DNA of 64,000 bases from Alphaproteobacteria bacterium (GTDB taxonomy: Bacteria > Pseudomonadota > Alphaproteobacteria > UBA8366 > Aestuariispiraceae), in NCBI GenBank assembly GCA_033344895.1, contig JAWPMN010000001.1, positions 1,240,001 through 1,304,000 of the forward strand. The letters run 5' to 3'. The translations under genes were made by a program, and so were the position numbers. A model generated the notes under the pieces. It was not told the DNA's origin and ran no database searches. It saw nothing but the letters and a program-made list of their open reading frames with translations. Each line of letters begins with the position of its first letter. The stretch's first letter is position 1. Below, one piece after another: positions 53,886-62,088 of the stretch.

Positions 53886-54683
53886 ATGCGTTCAGCCTTC
53901 CTGATCTTCGGCTTCGCCGTCCTGTTCGGCCTTGCATCGCCGCATGGCGCCGTGGCGCAGGACGGAATCGTGTCGAACGACGGGGACGGCGCGATCGAAA
54001 TCGAGGCCGATGACGGCATCGAGTGGATCCGCGACTTGCAGCAATACCGCGCCTATGGCAACGCGACCGCCCGGCGTAGCGGCGTGACCATCGTTGCCGA
54101 TACGCTGATCGCCTATTACCGAGAGGAAGACGGACGTCAGGTGATCTTCCGACTGGATGCCGAAGACAACGTCGTCATCACGTCCGACGGGTCCGAGGCG
54201 TCCGGCGACAAGGCGGTCTATCACATGGACAAGAAGGTCGCGGTGCTGGTCGGCGAAGACCTGCAGATGGTCACGGATCGCGGCACGATCACGGCCGAGG
54301 AAAGTCTGGAATACTGGGAGGAGCGCCGAATCGCGGTGGCCCGGGGCAATGCGCTGGTCATTCAGAACGAACGCCGCCTGAAGGCGGGCGTGCTGACCGC
54401 GTTCATCACCGACGATCCGGAAACCGGCAGTGCCCGCGTCACCCGGATCGACGCCACGGATGGCGTTCACATCTCCACCCCGACGGACATCGTCACTGGG
54501 AAGGAAGGCGTCTACATGGTGGACGAGGAGAAGGCGACTCTGTGCGGCGGCGTCAAGATCACCCGCGACAACAACCAGTTGAACGGGTCCTGCGCCGTGG
54601 TGAACATGACCACGGGGCGCAGCACGCTGACCGGCGGCGGCGAGACCGGAAAGGTCAAGGGCCTGATCCTGCCGACGCAGTGA
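53886..54683 (+). CDS. lptA: LPS periplasmic bridge protein LptA
   Basis: A 265-residue protein with signal peptide (SAFLIFGFAVLFGLASPHGAVA) and an OstA/LptA beta-jellyroll: EIEADDGIEWIRDLQQYRAY, YGNATARRSGVTIVADTLIA and VHISTPTDIVTGKEGVYMVD. It is longer than E. coli LptA (about 185 residues). It starts 14 nt after lptC. The last residues (GGGETGKVKGLILP) match the usual C-terminal pattern of alphaproteobacterial LptA. Confidence 0.93.
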   Translation: MRSAFLIFGFAVLFGLASPHGAVAQDGIVSNDGDGAIEIEADDGIEWIRDLQQYRAYGNATARRSGVTIVADTLIAYYREEDGRQVIFRLDAEDNVVITSDGSEASGDKAVYHMDKKVAVLVGEDLQMVTDRGTITAEESLEYWEERRIAVARGNALVIQNERRLKAGVLTAFITDDPETGSARVTRIDATDGVHISTPTDIVTGKEGVYMVDEEKATLCGGVKITRDNNQLNGSCAVVNMTTGRSTLTGGGETGKVKGLILPTQ

Positions 54684-54748
54684 CCCGGGACAGAGGCCGG
54701 AAAATCGCAGTTTGGGTGCAATTCTGGTGCCAACCCGGCGGGTTCGTC

Positions 54749-54777
54749 TTGGCGAAGTGACGCAAACTCGTTAGACT
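54749..54777 (+). promoter_or_regulatory. Candidate promoter upstream of lptB-rpoN
   Basis: TTGGCG (54749-54754), 17 nt, TAGACT (54772-54777; four of six matches to the -10). It lies in the 165-nt gap after lptA and would give lptB-rpoN a promoter of their own. A small hairpin (GGGCG/CGCCC) just upstream of the lptB ATG at 54849 might affect its translation. Confidence 0.4.
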
Positions 54778-54848
54778 CCCAGCCGATTCGCGCGGATTGC
54801 GCGGATGCGGGGTAGCAATCATTTGTTTGAAAGGGGCGACAGCGCCCG

Positions 54849-56498
54849 ATGTCGGATCGCAACGACGAAGACGATACCAAGGAAGCGAACACGGATCGGC
54901 AAGCCCCGCAATTGGGCCTGCCCATCGACGCACCGAAACCCGATGGTTCCCCGAAGCTGCGCGAGCCGCGCATGACGCGCACGCCCTCTTTTTCGGCGCC
55001 GGCGAATGACAGGCCTGGCGGTGATCGGGCACGCCTGTCCGCGCCGCCGCGTGCCGATGGCGGCTTGTTCGACCGTCAGCCGCCGCCCTTCCGCCGCCCC
55101 AGTTCCGCGCCACCGCCACTGCCGCACGCGACCAATGGCGGCGCATCCTCCAACAAGACGGCGCTGCCGGAAGCGCCGAGTTCCCCGACCGCAAACCCGG
55201 AAATGGCGCAGAATTCGGACAGGCCGGAACGGGTCGTGCCGGAACTCGAAAAGCCGGTGGTCGACTCCAGGGAACCGACTCGACAGGCACCCGAGGTCAC
55301 AAGCGCCGACCGCATGGACTTCAGTCCGCCAAAGGCAGCAGAACGTCCCGCGGCGCGCCCGCGGCCGGAACCGCGCGCCACATCGGATTTTCAGGATCTG
55401 CCCGAACCGCCGCGGCCGCGGCTAAGCGTATCCGACGAAACAGCGCCGGTGGCACAGAAGCCCCCTCCCGCGACGAAGCCGCTGGAAGCGCCGGTCAAGC
55501 CGGCCGCGACGGTCACCCCGGAAAAGCCGATACAGGGCGAAACACCAATGAAGCGGCAGGCGGCGGCCCAGAATCCTTCGTTGCAGAAACCTTCGTTGCA
55601 GAAGGCCCCGCAGCAGCAGGCCTCACCGCAAAAACCCTCGCCGCGGAGTTCCGAACAGGATCGTGTCCGCGAGGAGCCGGCGCGCGAGCCGACTCCCCTG
55701 CGACCGCGCCGTGGAGCGGACGGGTCGGGCGCCGCGAAGCAGAAGACGCAGGCAAGACCTGTCCTCATCGCCAAGAATGAAGGATTGATCGTCCATTCGC
55801 TGGGCAAACAGTTCAAGAAGCGCCCGGTCCTGCGTGACGTGTCCCTGCGGGTTCAGCGCGGGGAAGCCGTTGGCCTGCTGGGGCCCAACGGTGCGGGCAA
55901 GACCACCTGCTTCTATATCGTCACCGGCCTGATCTCGGCCGACTATGGCCAGATCGTGCTGGACGGTGTCGACATCACGGAATTGCCGATGTACCGGCGA
56001 TCCCGGCTGGGCATCGGCTATCTGCCGCAGGAATCGTCGATCTTTCGCGGCCTGACCGTCGAGCAGAACATCATGGCGGTCCTGGAGCTGATCGAGAAGA
56101 ACCGCGAGCGGCGTGAGATCACTCTGGAGAACCTGCTGGCCGAGTTCTCGATCAGCCATCTGCGGCGCACGCCCGCCATCGCACTGTCCGGCGGCGAACG
56201 GCGCCGGTTGGAAATCGCCCGTGCCCTGGCCAGTCAGCCGAACTTCGTGCTGCTGGACGAGCCCCTGGCCGGGATCGACCCGATTGCCGTTCGGGACATT
56301 CGCGAATTGGTCAGTCATCTGAAGGATCGCGGGATCGGCGTGCTGATCACTGATCATAACGTCCGTGAGACGCTGGATATTGTCGACCGGGCCTACATTC
56401 TTCACGACGGCAATGTGCTGATGGAAGGCACCCCGGATGAGATCGTCGCCAATCAGGAGGTGCGGCGGGTTTACCTCGGCGACCGCTTCTCACTGTAG
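54849..56498 (+). CDS. lptB: LPS export ATPase LptB with long disordered N-terminal extension
   Basis: LptB is the cytoplasmic ATPase of the LPS extraction machine. The ABC domain starts near residue 312: Walker A GPNGAGKTT (about 343), signature LSGGERRRLEIARA, Walker B FVLLDEPLAGID and the switch His in ITDHNVRET, as in all LptB. The rest is unusual: residues 1-310 are rich in Pro, Ala, Arg and Gln without any domain, including PSLQKPSLQKAPQQQ. LptB is normally about 240-260 residues. The frame is open throughout with no stop and good codon usage, and internal ATGs (for example 55548, codon 234) lack a clear ribosome binding site. So the extension is probably translated, but an internal start cannot be excluded. 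Confidence 0.92.
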   Translation: MSDRNDEDDTKEANTDRQAPQLGLPIDAPKPDGSPKLREPRMTRTPSFSAPANDRPGGDRARLSAPPRADGGLFDRQPPPFRRPSSAPPPLPHATNGGASSNKTALPEAPSSPTANPEMAQNSDRPERVVPELEKPVVDSREPTRQAPEVTSADRMDFSPPKAAERPAARPRPEPRATSDFQDLPEPPRPRLSVSDETAPVAQKPPPATKPLEAPVKPAATVTPEKPIQGETPMKRQAAAQNPSLQKPSLQKAPQQQASPQKPSPRSSEQDRVREEPAREPTPLRPRRGADGSGAAKQKTQARPVLIAKNEGLIVHSLGKQFKKRPVLRDVSLRVQRGEAVGLLGPNGAGKTTCFYIVTGLISADYGQIVLDGVDITELPMYRRSRLGIGYLPQESSIFRGLTVEQNIMAVLELIEKNRERREITLENLLAEFSISHLRRTPAIALSGGERRRLEIARALASQPNFVLLDEPLAGIDPIAVRDIRELVSHLKDRGIGVLITDHNVRETLDIVDRAYILHDGNVLMEGTPDEIVANQEVRRVYLGDRFSL

Positions 56499-56515
56499 CG
56501 CGGGGCTGTCCGGCG

Positions 56516-58048
56516 ATGTCCATTTCCCAAAGACTGGATCTTCGGCAAAGCCAGAATCTCGTCATGACGCCTCAGTTGCAGCAGGCGATCAAGCTGCTGC
56601 AGCTTTCAAGCATGGATCTGGCCGCCTTCGTCGAGACGGAACTGGAACAGAATCCGATGCTGGAGCGGGACGAGGGCCCGTCTTCCGGTCGGGAGGAAGC
56701 GCAGCGTTCCGACGATGACGGTCCCGGAATCGACGCCGGATCGGCGGACAGTGCGGATCTTCTGTCCCCGGACGCCATGCCCGGAGCCTCCGCGGAAAGC
56801 CCGCTGGACACCGACTACTCCAACACTTTCGACGGTGAGATCGCCGGCCCTGGAATGGAGGATAACGGCGAATACCGTCCGGGCTCCTCCGGCCCCGACT
56901 TCGCCAAGGGCGGTTATGACGACGATCTGCCCGGCCTGGAAGCCACACTGAGCCGCGAAAAGACCCTGACCGAGCATCTGGAAGAGCAGTTGCAAGTCGA
57001 GATGGAGGGCCCTCAGGAGCGCCTGATCGGCCGCCATCTGATCGATGCGCTGGATGAGAACGGACGGCTTGCGGAACCTCTAGAAGAGATCGCGGACCGG
57101 CTAGGATGTGCCCTGGAGGAGGTTGAGCAGGTGCTCGCCTCGGTTCAGAAATTCGATCCGCCGGGCATTTTTGCGCGGTCGCTGCAGGAATGCCTGCGCC
57201 TGCAATTGGAGGACCGCAACCGTTACGATCCGGCCATGGCAGCGCTGCTGGATAATCTGGAACTGCTAGCCCGTCAGGACGTTTCGAAGCTGTTGCGGCT
57301 ATGCGGTGTCGATTCCGAGGATCTGGCGGAGATGGTGTCGGAGATTCGGGCCCTGAATCCGCGGCCGGCGGCAGAATACGGTTTCGAGCCCGCCCAGCCG
57401 GTTGTCCCGGACGTCCTGGTGAAGGTCGGGCCGGACGGCGACTGGCTGGTCGAACTGAATCAGGATTCCCTGCCCAAGGTTCTGGTCAACGAACGCTATT
57501 ATGCGCGGGTCGCCGGCAGCGCCCGGGACAAGACCGATAAGGATTTCATCGCCGAGCGCTTCCATACCGCGAACTGGCTGGTGAAGAGCCTGCAGCAGCG
57601 CGCGACGACCATTCTGAAAGTGTCGACCGAGATCGTGCGGCAGCAATCCGCCTTCCTGCATCACGGGGTCAGCCATCTGAAACCGCTGATCCTGCGCGAC
57701 ATTGCCGAAGCGATCGAAATGCACGAATCGACCGTCAGCCGGGTTACGTCCAACAAGTACATGGCTACACCGCGCGGGTTGTTCGAGCTGAAGTATTTTT
57801 TCACCACCGCCATTGCCGGCATGGATGGCGACACCCATTCGGCGGAATCCGTGCGGCATCGGATCCGGAGTCTGATCGATGCGGAGCCGCCGGACGCCAT
57901 CCTGTCCGACGACAAGCTAGTCGAGATGCTGAATGCGGAAGGTATCGATATCGCCCGCCGGACGGTAGCCAAGTACCGGGAAGCCATGCGAATTCCCTCT
58001 TCGGTCCAGCGTCGGCGGCAGAAGAAAGCGGCCTTCCAGGCGAAATAA
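56516..58048 (+). CDS. rpoN: RNA polymerase sigma-54 factor
   Basis: A 510-residue sigma-54, needed for nitrogen and other enhancer-dependent genes. Region I (QRLDLRQSQNLVMTPQLQQA) binds the activator, an acidic linker follows (about 45-140), then the core-binding region. The DNA-binding part has the HTH VSRVTSNKYMATPRGLFELK and the RpoN box ARRTVAKYREAM near the end. ATG 56516 lies 17 nt after the lptB stop. The order lptB-rpoN-hpf-ptsN is conserved in proteobacteria. Confidence 0.97.
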   Translation: MSISQRLDLRQSQNLVMTPQLQQAIKLLQLSSMDLAAFVETELEQNPMLERDEGPSSGREEAQRSDDDGPGIDAGSADSADLLSPDAMPGASAESPLDTDYSNTFDGEIAGPGMEDNGEYRPGSSGPDFAKGGYDDDLPGLEATLSREKTLTEHLEEQLQVEMEGPQERLIGRHLIDALDENGRLAEPLEEIADRLGCALEEVEQVLASVQKFDPPGIFARSLQECLRLQLEDRNRYDPAMAALLDNLELLARQDVSKLLRLCGVDSEDLAEMVSEIRALNPRPAAEYGFEPAQPVVPDVLVKVGPDGDWLVELNQDSLPKVLVNERYYARVAGSARDKTDKDFIAERFHTANWLVKSLQQRATTILKVSTEIVRQQSAFLHHGVSHLKPLILRDIAEAIEMHESTVSRVTSNKYMATPRGLFELKYFFTTAIAGMDGDTHSAESVRHRIRSLIDAEPPDAILSDDKLVEMLNAEGIDIARRTVAKYREAMRIPSSVQRRRQKKAAFQAK

Positions 58049-58098
58049 TCCTGAATTATCAAAATTTTAACACATTCGTGTTTGATTGTGACTCAGGC

Positions 58099-58127
58099 TT
58101 GACACTCCGGCAGGGCAACACTAGGTT
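58099..58127 (+). promoter_or_regulatory. Promoter upstream of hpf
   Basis: TTGACA (58099-58104), consensus -35, then 17 nt and TAGGTT (58122-58127). A start near 58134 would leave an untranslated leader of about 200 nt before the hpf ATG. This leader holds a small hairpin (CACCA/TGGTG near 58184-58200) and no open frame of note. The 292-nt gap shows no other feature. Confidence 0.55.
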
Positions 58128-58340
58128 CCGCCCGCGCTTGAGGAGGGCCTGCTGAACGTCCCGCTTCGCGCTGGGGGCACACACCAAAAAATGTGGTGCG
58201 GCCCGTCAAGGTTTCGCAGTAGCATGGACGGTCAGAGGGCGGCCCATCGGTGCATCGGGTCCCTCCGATACGCGGGCCGTCGATAAACGGCCGTCGGTCA
58301 ACGGCGGCCAGAACGACCGTGAAAGGGTTACGGACGCACC

Positions 58341-58919
58341 ATGCAACTCTCCGTCAAAGGAAAACAGGTCGATATCGGTGACGCACTGCGCACACATATC
58401 GAAGACACACTGCCGGACGCAATCGGCAAGTATTTCGACAACACGACGGACGCCACCGTCACGATTTCCAAGGATGGCGGCCGTTTCAGCGTCGATATAC
58501 AGGTGCATGTGTCCAAACGGGTTCTCGTCCATGGACATGGCGCCGGAAACGATGCCTACGGTGCACTGGAAGAAGCGACCGAACACGCAACCAAGCGCCT
58601 GCGCCGCTACAAGCGCCGCCTGCGCGATCACAAGCACAAGCTGTCCACGGCCGAAGCCGTGCCGGCCCTTCAATATGTCCTGCAGGCCGAAGCGGAAGTG
58701 TCGAATGACGACGACGTACAGGAGCAGGACGAACCGATCATTGTCGCGGAAATGCCGACCGAGGTGGAAAGCATGACCGTCGGCGAGGCCACGATGCGGA
58801 TGGATCTGGCAAGCCACCCGGCCTTCCTGTTCCGAAATGTCAAGAACGGGCGGATCAACATGGTCTATGTCCGTCCCGACGGAAACATCGGATGGGTAGA
58901 CCCGCAATCGGGCGCATAA
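58341..58919 (+). CDS. hpf: Long-form ribosome hibernation promoting factor
   Basis: A 192-residue protein of the long HPF type, which pairs 70S ribosomes into inactive 100S dimers. The N-terminal S30AE domain carries SVKGKQVDIGDALRTHIEDT and ATKRLRRYKRRLRDH; a linker leads to the C-terminal dimerisation domain (SHPAFLFRNVKNGRINMVYV, RPDGNIGWVDP). AAAGGG lies upstream of the ATG. Between rpoN and ptsN as usual. Confidence 0.95.
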   Translation: MQLSVKGKQVDIGDALRTHIEDTLPDAIGKYFDNTTDATVTISKDGGRFSVDIQVHVSKRVLVHGHGAGNDAYGALEEATEHATKRLRRYKRRLRDHKHKLSTAEAVPALQYVLQAEAEVSNDDDVQEQDEPIIVAEMPTEVESMTVGEATMRMDLASHPAFLFRNVKNGRINMVYVRPDGNIGWVDPQSGA

Positions 58920-58948
58920 TCAAACCCCTGGCCAAATGAGAGCGTACC

Positions 58949-58973
58949 GCGCCGTCCGGCTTCCGGACGGCGC
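58949..58973 (+). terminator. Strong hairpin between hpf and ptsN
   Basis: GCGCCGTCCGG (58949-58959) pairs perfectly with CCGGACGGCGC (58963-58973) over a 3-nt loop. No T-run follows, so it may act as an mRNA-stabilising or attenuating structure and separate hpf from ptsN expression rather than as a full terminator. Confidence 0.5.
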
Positions 58974-59010
58974 CGGGCGCGGGCGAGACTCGAAGAAAGA
59001 GTGAAACGTT

Positions 59011-59478
59011 ATGGAATTGTGCGATCTGTTGACGTCCGAATCGGTGATCGAGAAGCTTGCCGTCACGTCCAAGAAGCAGGCGCTTCAGGAAGTGGCACGG
59101 CGCGGCGCGACCATCACCGGCATGGACGAACGTGCAATTTTCGACACGCTGCTGGAGCGTGAGCGCCTGGGCACAACCGGTGTCGGGAACGGCATCGCCA
59201 TTCCGCATGGCAAGCTTCCCGGGTTGGAGCGGCCCTACGGCATTTTCGCGCGCCTCGCCCGTCCGATCGATTTCGACGCGATCGACGATCAGCCGGTGGA
59301 CATCATCTTTGCCCTGCTGGCGCCCACCGATGCCGGTGCCGATCACCTGAAGGCCCTTGCACGCGTGTCGCGTCTGTTCCGTGACCGCGAGATGTGTGAG
59401 AAACTGCGCGGGTCGGACCGTGCGGACGCTCTGTACGGTCTGCTGACGGAGCCGACTGCGACCAGTCACGCAGCCTGA
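59011..59478 (+). CDS. ptsN: Nitrogen PTS EIIA component PtsN
   Basis: EIIA-Ntr, 155 residues, the final phosphate acceptor of the PTS-Ntr regulatory chain, affecting potassium and nitrogen-linked processes. The phosphorylated His is in GNGIAIPHGKLPG; LLERERLGTTGVG and FALLAPTDAGADHLKALAR are family signatures. The product binds and regulates rather than transporting sugar. It ends the rpoN-hpf-ptsN cluster. Confidence 0.96.
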   Translation: MELCDLLTSESVIEKLAVTSKKQALQEVARRGATITGMDERAIFDTLLERERLGTTGVGNGIAIPHGKLPGLERPYGIFARLARPIDFDAIDDQPVDIIFALLAPTDAGADHLKALARVSRLFRDREMCEKLRGSDRADALYGLLTEPTATSHAA

Positions 59479-59481
59479 TCC

Positions 59482-59533
59482 GGCACCTTTGCATGGACGA
59501 CCGGCCGCCTCCCAAGATGGCCGGGGCCGTGCC
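59482..59533. terminator. Nested hairpin between convergent ptsN and response-regulator genes
   Basis: An inner stem CCGGCC (59501-59506) with GGCCGG (59519-59524) is enclosed by GGCAC (59482-59486) with GTGCC (59529-59533). It fills the 54-nt gap between two convergent genes and is a plausible bidirectional stop, though without a T-run. Confidence 0.45.
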
Positions 59534-60804
59534 TATCCCGCCAGAACGACCTGATTGCGCCCATTGTGTTTGGCGCCGTACAGCGCCTTGTCCGCTGCTT
59601 CGGCCAGGGATTCGACGCCATCGTTCCCGGGAAATCCGGCAATGCCGCAGGACAGCGTGACCCGAAAGGGCCCCTGCTGGCTGGGCTGTTCGATTTCCGA
59701 GAACCCTTCGCGAATATCGTTCAGCACGCGCGCCGCATTGTCCAATGGCGTTTCGGGCAGGGCGACGACGAACTCTTCGCCGCCATAGCGCCCGATAATG
59801 TCCGTCGTCCTCAACCGCTGCTTCAGCAGCAGCGAGAGGGACCGCAGCACCTGATCCCCGACGGGATGCCCATAGGTGTCGTTGACGCCCTTGAACTTGT
59901 CGATATCCAGCATGGCAAAGGCCAGGTCCTTGCCGCGCCGGCGCGCACCGGACAGGGCGATCGCGACCTGTTCCTTGGTGGCCGTATGATTCAGCAATCC
60001 GGTCAGGCTGTCGCGCACCATCATCGCACGCAGGGAACGGAAGCGCCGCGCGCGCAGCAGGACGGCGCCCAGCAGGTGATCCGGCCGGATCGGCTTGGTC
60101 AGGAAATCGTCGCCGCCGATCCGCATCACCCGCTGCTGAACGTCGCGATCCCCTTCCCCCGACAGGAAGACGATCGGGATGGAATCGTATGCCGGTTCCT
60201 GCCGGATCGCGGCGGCCAGTTCGCGGCCGTCGAAATCGGGCATGTAGAAGTCCATCAGGATCAGTTCCGGTCGGAAATCCGTCATGACATTCAGCGTCTC
60301 GGCGGCATCCGGTACGATCACCGTCTGGATGTTGGCGTGATGCAGGATCGCCTCGTGATAGCGGGCGATCTGGGGGTCATCGTCCACGATCATCACACGA
60401 TAGGGCTGATCCTGATGAACACCCCCGAGCGATTCCAGACGGTCGACGATGTCGAATGCACTGTAGGGCGCGACGATATAGGCCGTGGCGCCACTGCGGA
60501 TGGCGTTCACCCGCGCCGCCAGCGCGGCCTGGTCGGCCAGGAAAACGATCGCTGTCTCGGGGATTGCCTCGCACAGATCCAACAATGCCTTGCGCGTCGC
60601 TTCCGCCAGTTCAGGCCGGCGGGTACGCACTAGTACAAAAGGCGCATCGGCAAGCCGGACCGTATCCTGCAGTTCTTCCGCGGACGGGGCATGGGTAACG
60701 GAATATCCGAAAGGCGCCAACTGGGCGTCCAGGGTTTCGGACTCACCGGCGCAGTCGTCGAGAACGACGATTCCGGTCGGGTTAACCTCGATGGATTCTG
60801 TCAC
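59533..60804 (-). CDS. PleD-like diguanylate cyclase with pseudo-receiver, receiver and GGDEF
   Basis: A 423-residue response regulator making cyclic di-GMP. The order is receiver-like domain, receiver, GGDEF, as in Caulobacter PleD. The second receiver (about 135-250) is complete: acid pair in MIVDDDPQ, phospho-Asp in LILMDFYMPDFDG and Lys in FLTKPI. In the first (about 10-125) the phospho-Asp is replaced (FVLVRTRRPE) and the Lys too (YIVAPYS), so it is probably a dimerisation adaptor. The active motif is GGEEF, and RTTD five residues before it is a product-inhibition I-site. GTG 60804 start with GGCGGAG upstream. Confidence 0.93.
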   Translation of the reverse strand: MTESIEVNPTGIVVLDDCAGESETLDAQLAPFGYSVTHAPSAEELQDTVRLADAPFVLVRTRRPELAEATRKALLDLCEAIPETAIVFLADQAALAARVNAIRSGATAYIVAPYSAFDIVDRLESLGGVHQDQPYRVMIVDDDPQIARYHEAILHHANIQTVIVPDAAETLNVMTDFRPELILMDFYMPDFDGRELAAAIRQEPAYDSIPIVFLSGEGDRDVQQRVMRIGGDDFLTKPIRPDHLLGAVLLRARRFRSLRAMMVRDSLTGLLNHTATKEQVAIALSGARRRGKDLAFAMLDIDKFKGVNDTYGHPVGDQVLRSLSLLLKQRLRTTDIIGRYGGEEFVVALPETPLDNAARVLNDIREGFSEIEQPSQQGPFRVTLSCGIAGFPGNDGVESLAEAADKALYGAKHNGRNQVVLAG

Positions 60805-60870
60805 GATACTCCGCCCTGCCCAACGCTCCTTCTTGGGTTTTACCGTGCGCGGCAGGGTGCGACAACATGG

Positions 60871-62040
60871 TTAGGTTGGCCCGGAACGGCGGTACGGTCC
60901 CATATCCGAGAGAGCGTCACGCAATTGCGCCTCATGAGCGCGCTCCCCCTCCAGAAAACGGGCGACGGCATCGCGGAATCCCGGGTCGGGCAGCAAATGG
61001 GCGGAGAATGTCGTCACCGGCATATAGCCGCGCTGAATCTTGTGCTCGCCCTGGGTGCCGGCCTCGACCCGACCGAGGCCGCGGTCGATCGCGAAGTCGA
61101 TGGCCATGTAGTAGCAGAGTTCGAAATGCAGAAACTTGTAGTCGGCGACGCACCCCCAGTTCCGACCGTACAGGGCATCGCCGCCAATCAGGTTCAGTGC
61201 CCCTGCAATCGGCCGGTCCGACGAATCAAAGGCCAGCATCAGCGCCACGCGATCCCGCACTCGCGCATGCAGCAGGTCGAAGAACTCCCGGGTCAGATAG
61301 GGCCCGCCCCATTTCCGATCGTAGGTGTCGGTATAGAAGGCATAAAAGGCATCCCAGAGGTCGGGGGTGATCGCGTCCCCGGTCACCGCCCGCGTGCTCA
61401 GCCCCGCCTCCGCCACGGCGCGCCGTTCCTTGCGGACCGCCTTGCGCTTCCGGGATGACAGCGCCGCCAGAAAGTCGTCGAAATTCCCATAGCCGTCATT
61501 ACGCCAATGGAACTGATGCCCATGCCGGATGAGGAATCCGGATTGTTCCAGGATATCGGCCTGGCCTTTCTCCAGAAAGTTCACATGCAGGCTGGAAGCG
61601 CCGTGCCGTTCCGTCAGTTGCGCCATGGCGCTGACCAGATATCGGATGGCGAGGTTTGCATCCGGCGCTGCCCGGATCAGCATGCGCGGTCCCGGCACCG
61701 GCGTGAAGGGCACGGCGGACAGCAGTTTCGGATAATACTGCCCCCCGGCATTCTCGTAGGCATGGGCCCAGGCGTAGTCGAATATATACTCGCCCTGGGA
61801 ATGACCCTTCAGATAGAGCGGCATCGCCGCGATCAGGGACCCGGCCTCGTCCCGGACCAGAAGATGCTGCGGCAGCCATCCGGTTTCCGCGCGAACCGAG
61901 CCGCTTTCTTCCAGACTGGACAGGAAGGCATGCGACAGGAACGGGTTGTCCGGCCCGGCACAGGCATCCCAGTCCGCCGCCGGGACTTCCGCCAACGACG
62001 CGCAGACTTCGACAATCGCTGAATTCTCGCCGTCGGGCAT
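60871..62040 (-). CDS. COG3146 / GNAT-like acyltransferase family protein
   Basis: A 389-residue protein of the COG3146 group, related to GNAT/FemAB-like transferases. Recognisable parts are GPDNPFLSHAFLSSLEESGS near the start, YIFDYAWAHAYENAGGQYYP, SSLHVNFLEKGQADILEQ and the late RVEAGTQGEHKIQRGYMPV. Biochemical function is not established for the family; peptidoglycan-related or amino-acyl transfer has been suggested by similarity only. GAGGATCGAT precedes ATG 62040. Gene organisation shows no obvious partner. Confidence 0.83.
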   Translation of the reverse strand: MPDGENSAIVEVCASLAEVPAADWDACAGPDNPFLSHAFLSSLEESGSVRAETGWLPQHLLVRDEAGSLIAAMPLYLKGHSQGEYIFDYAWAHAYENAGGQYYPKLLSAVPFTPVPGPRMLIRAAPDANLAIRYLVSAMAQLTERHGASSLHVNFLEKGQADILEQSGFLIRHGHQFHWRNDGYGNFDDFLAALSSRKRKAVRKERRAVAEAGLSTRAVTGDAITPDLWDAFYAFYTDTYDRKWGGPYLTREFFDLLHARVRDRVALMLAFDSSDRPIAGALNLIGGDALYGRNWGCVADYKFLHFELCYYMAIDFAIDRGLGRVEAGTQGEHKIQRGYMPVTTFSAHLLPDPGFRDAVARFLEGERAHEAQLRDALSDMGPYRRSGPT

Positions 62041-62088
62041 ATCGATCCTCGCACTACGTCAACAAGCTTGTTCCGCAGCGCAGCAGAT

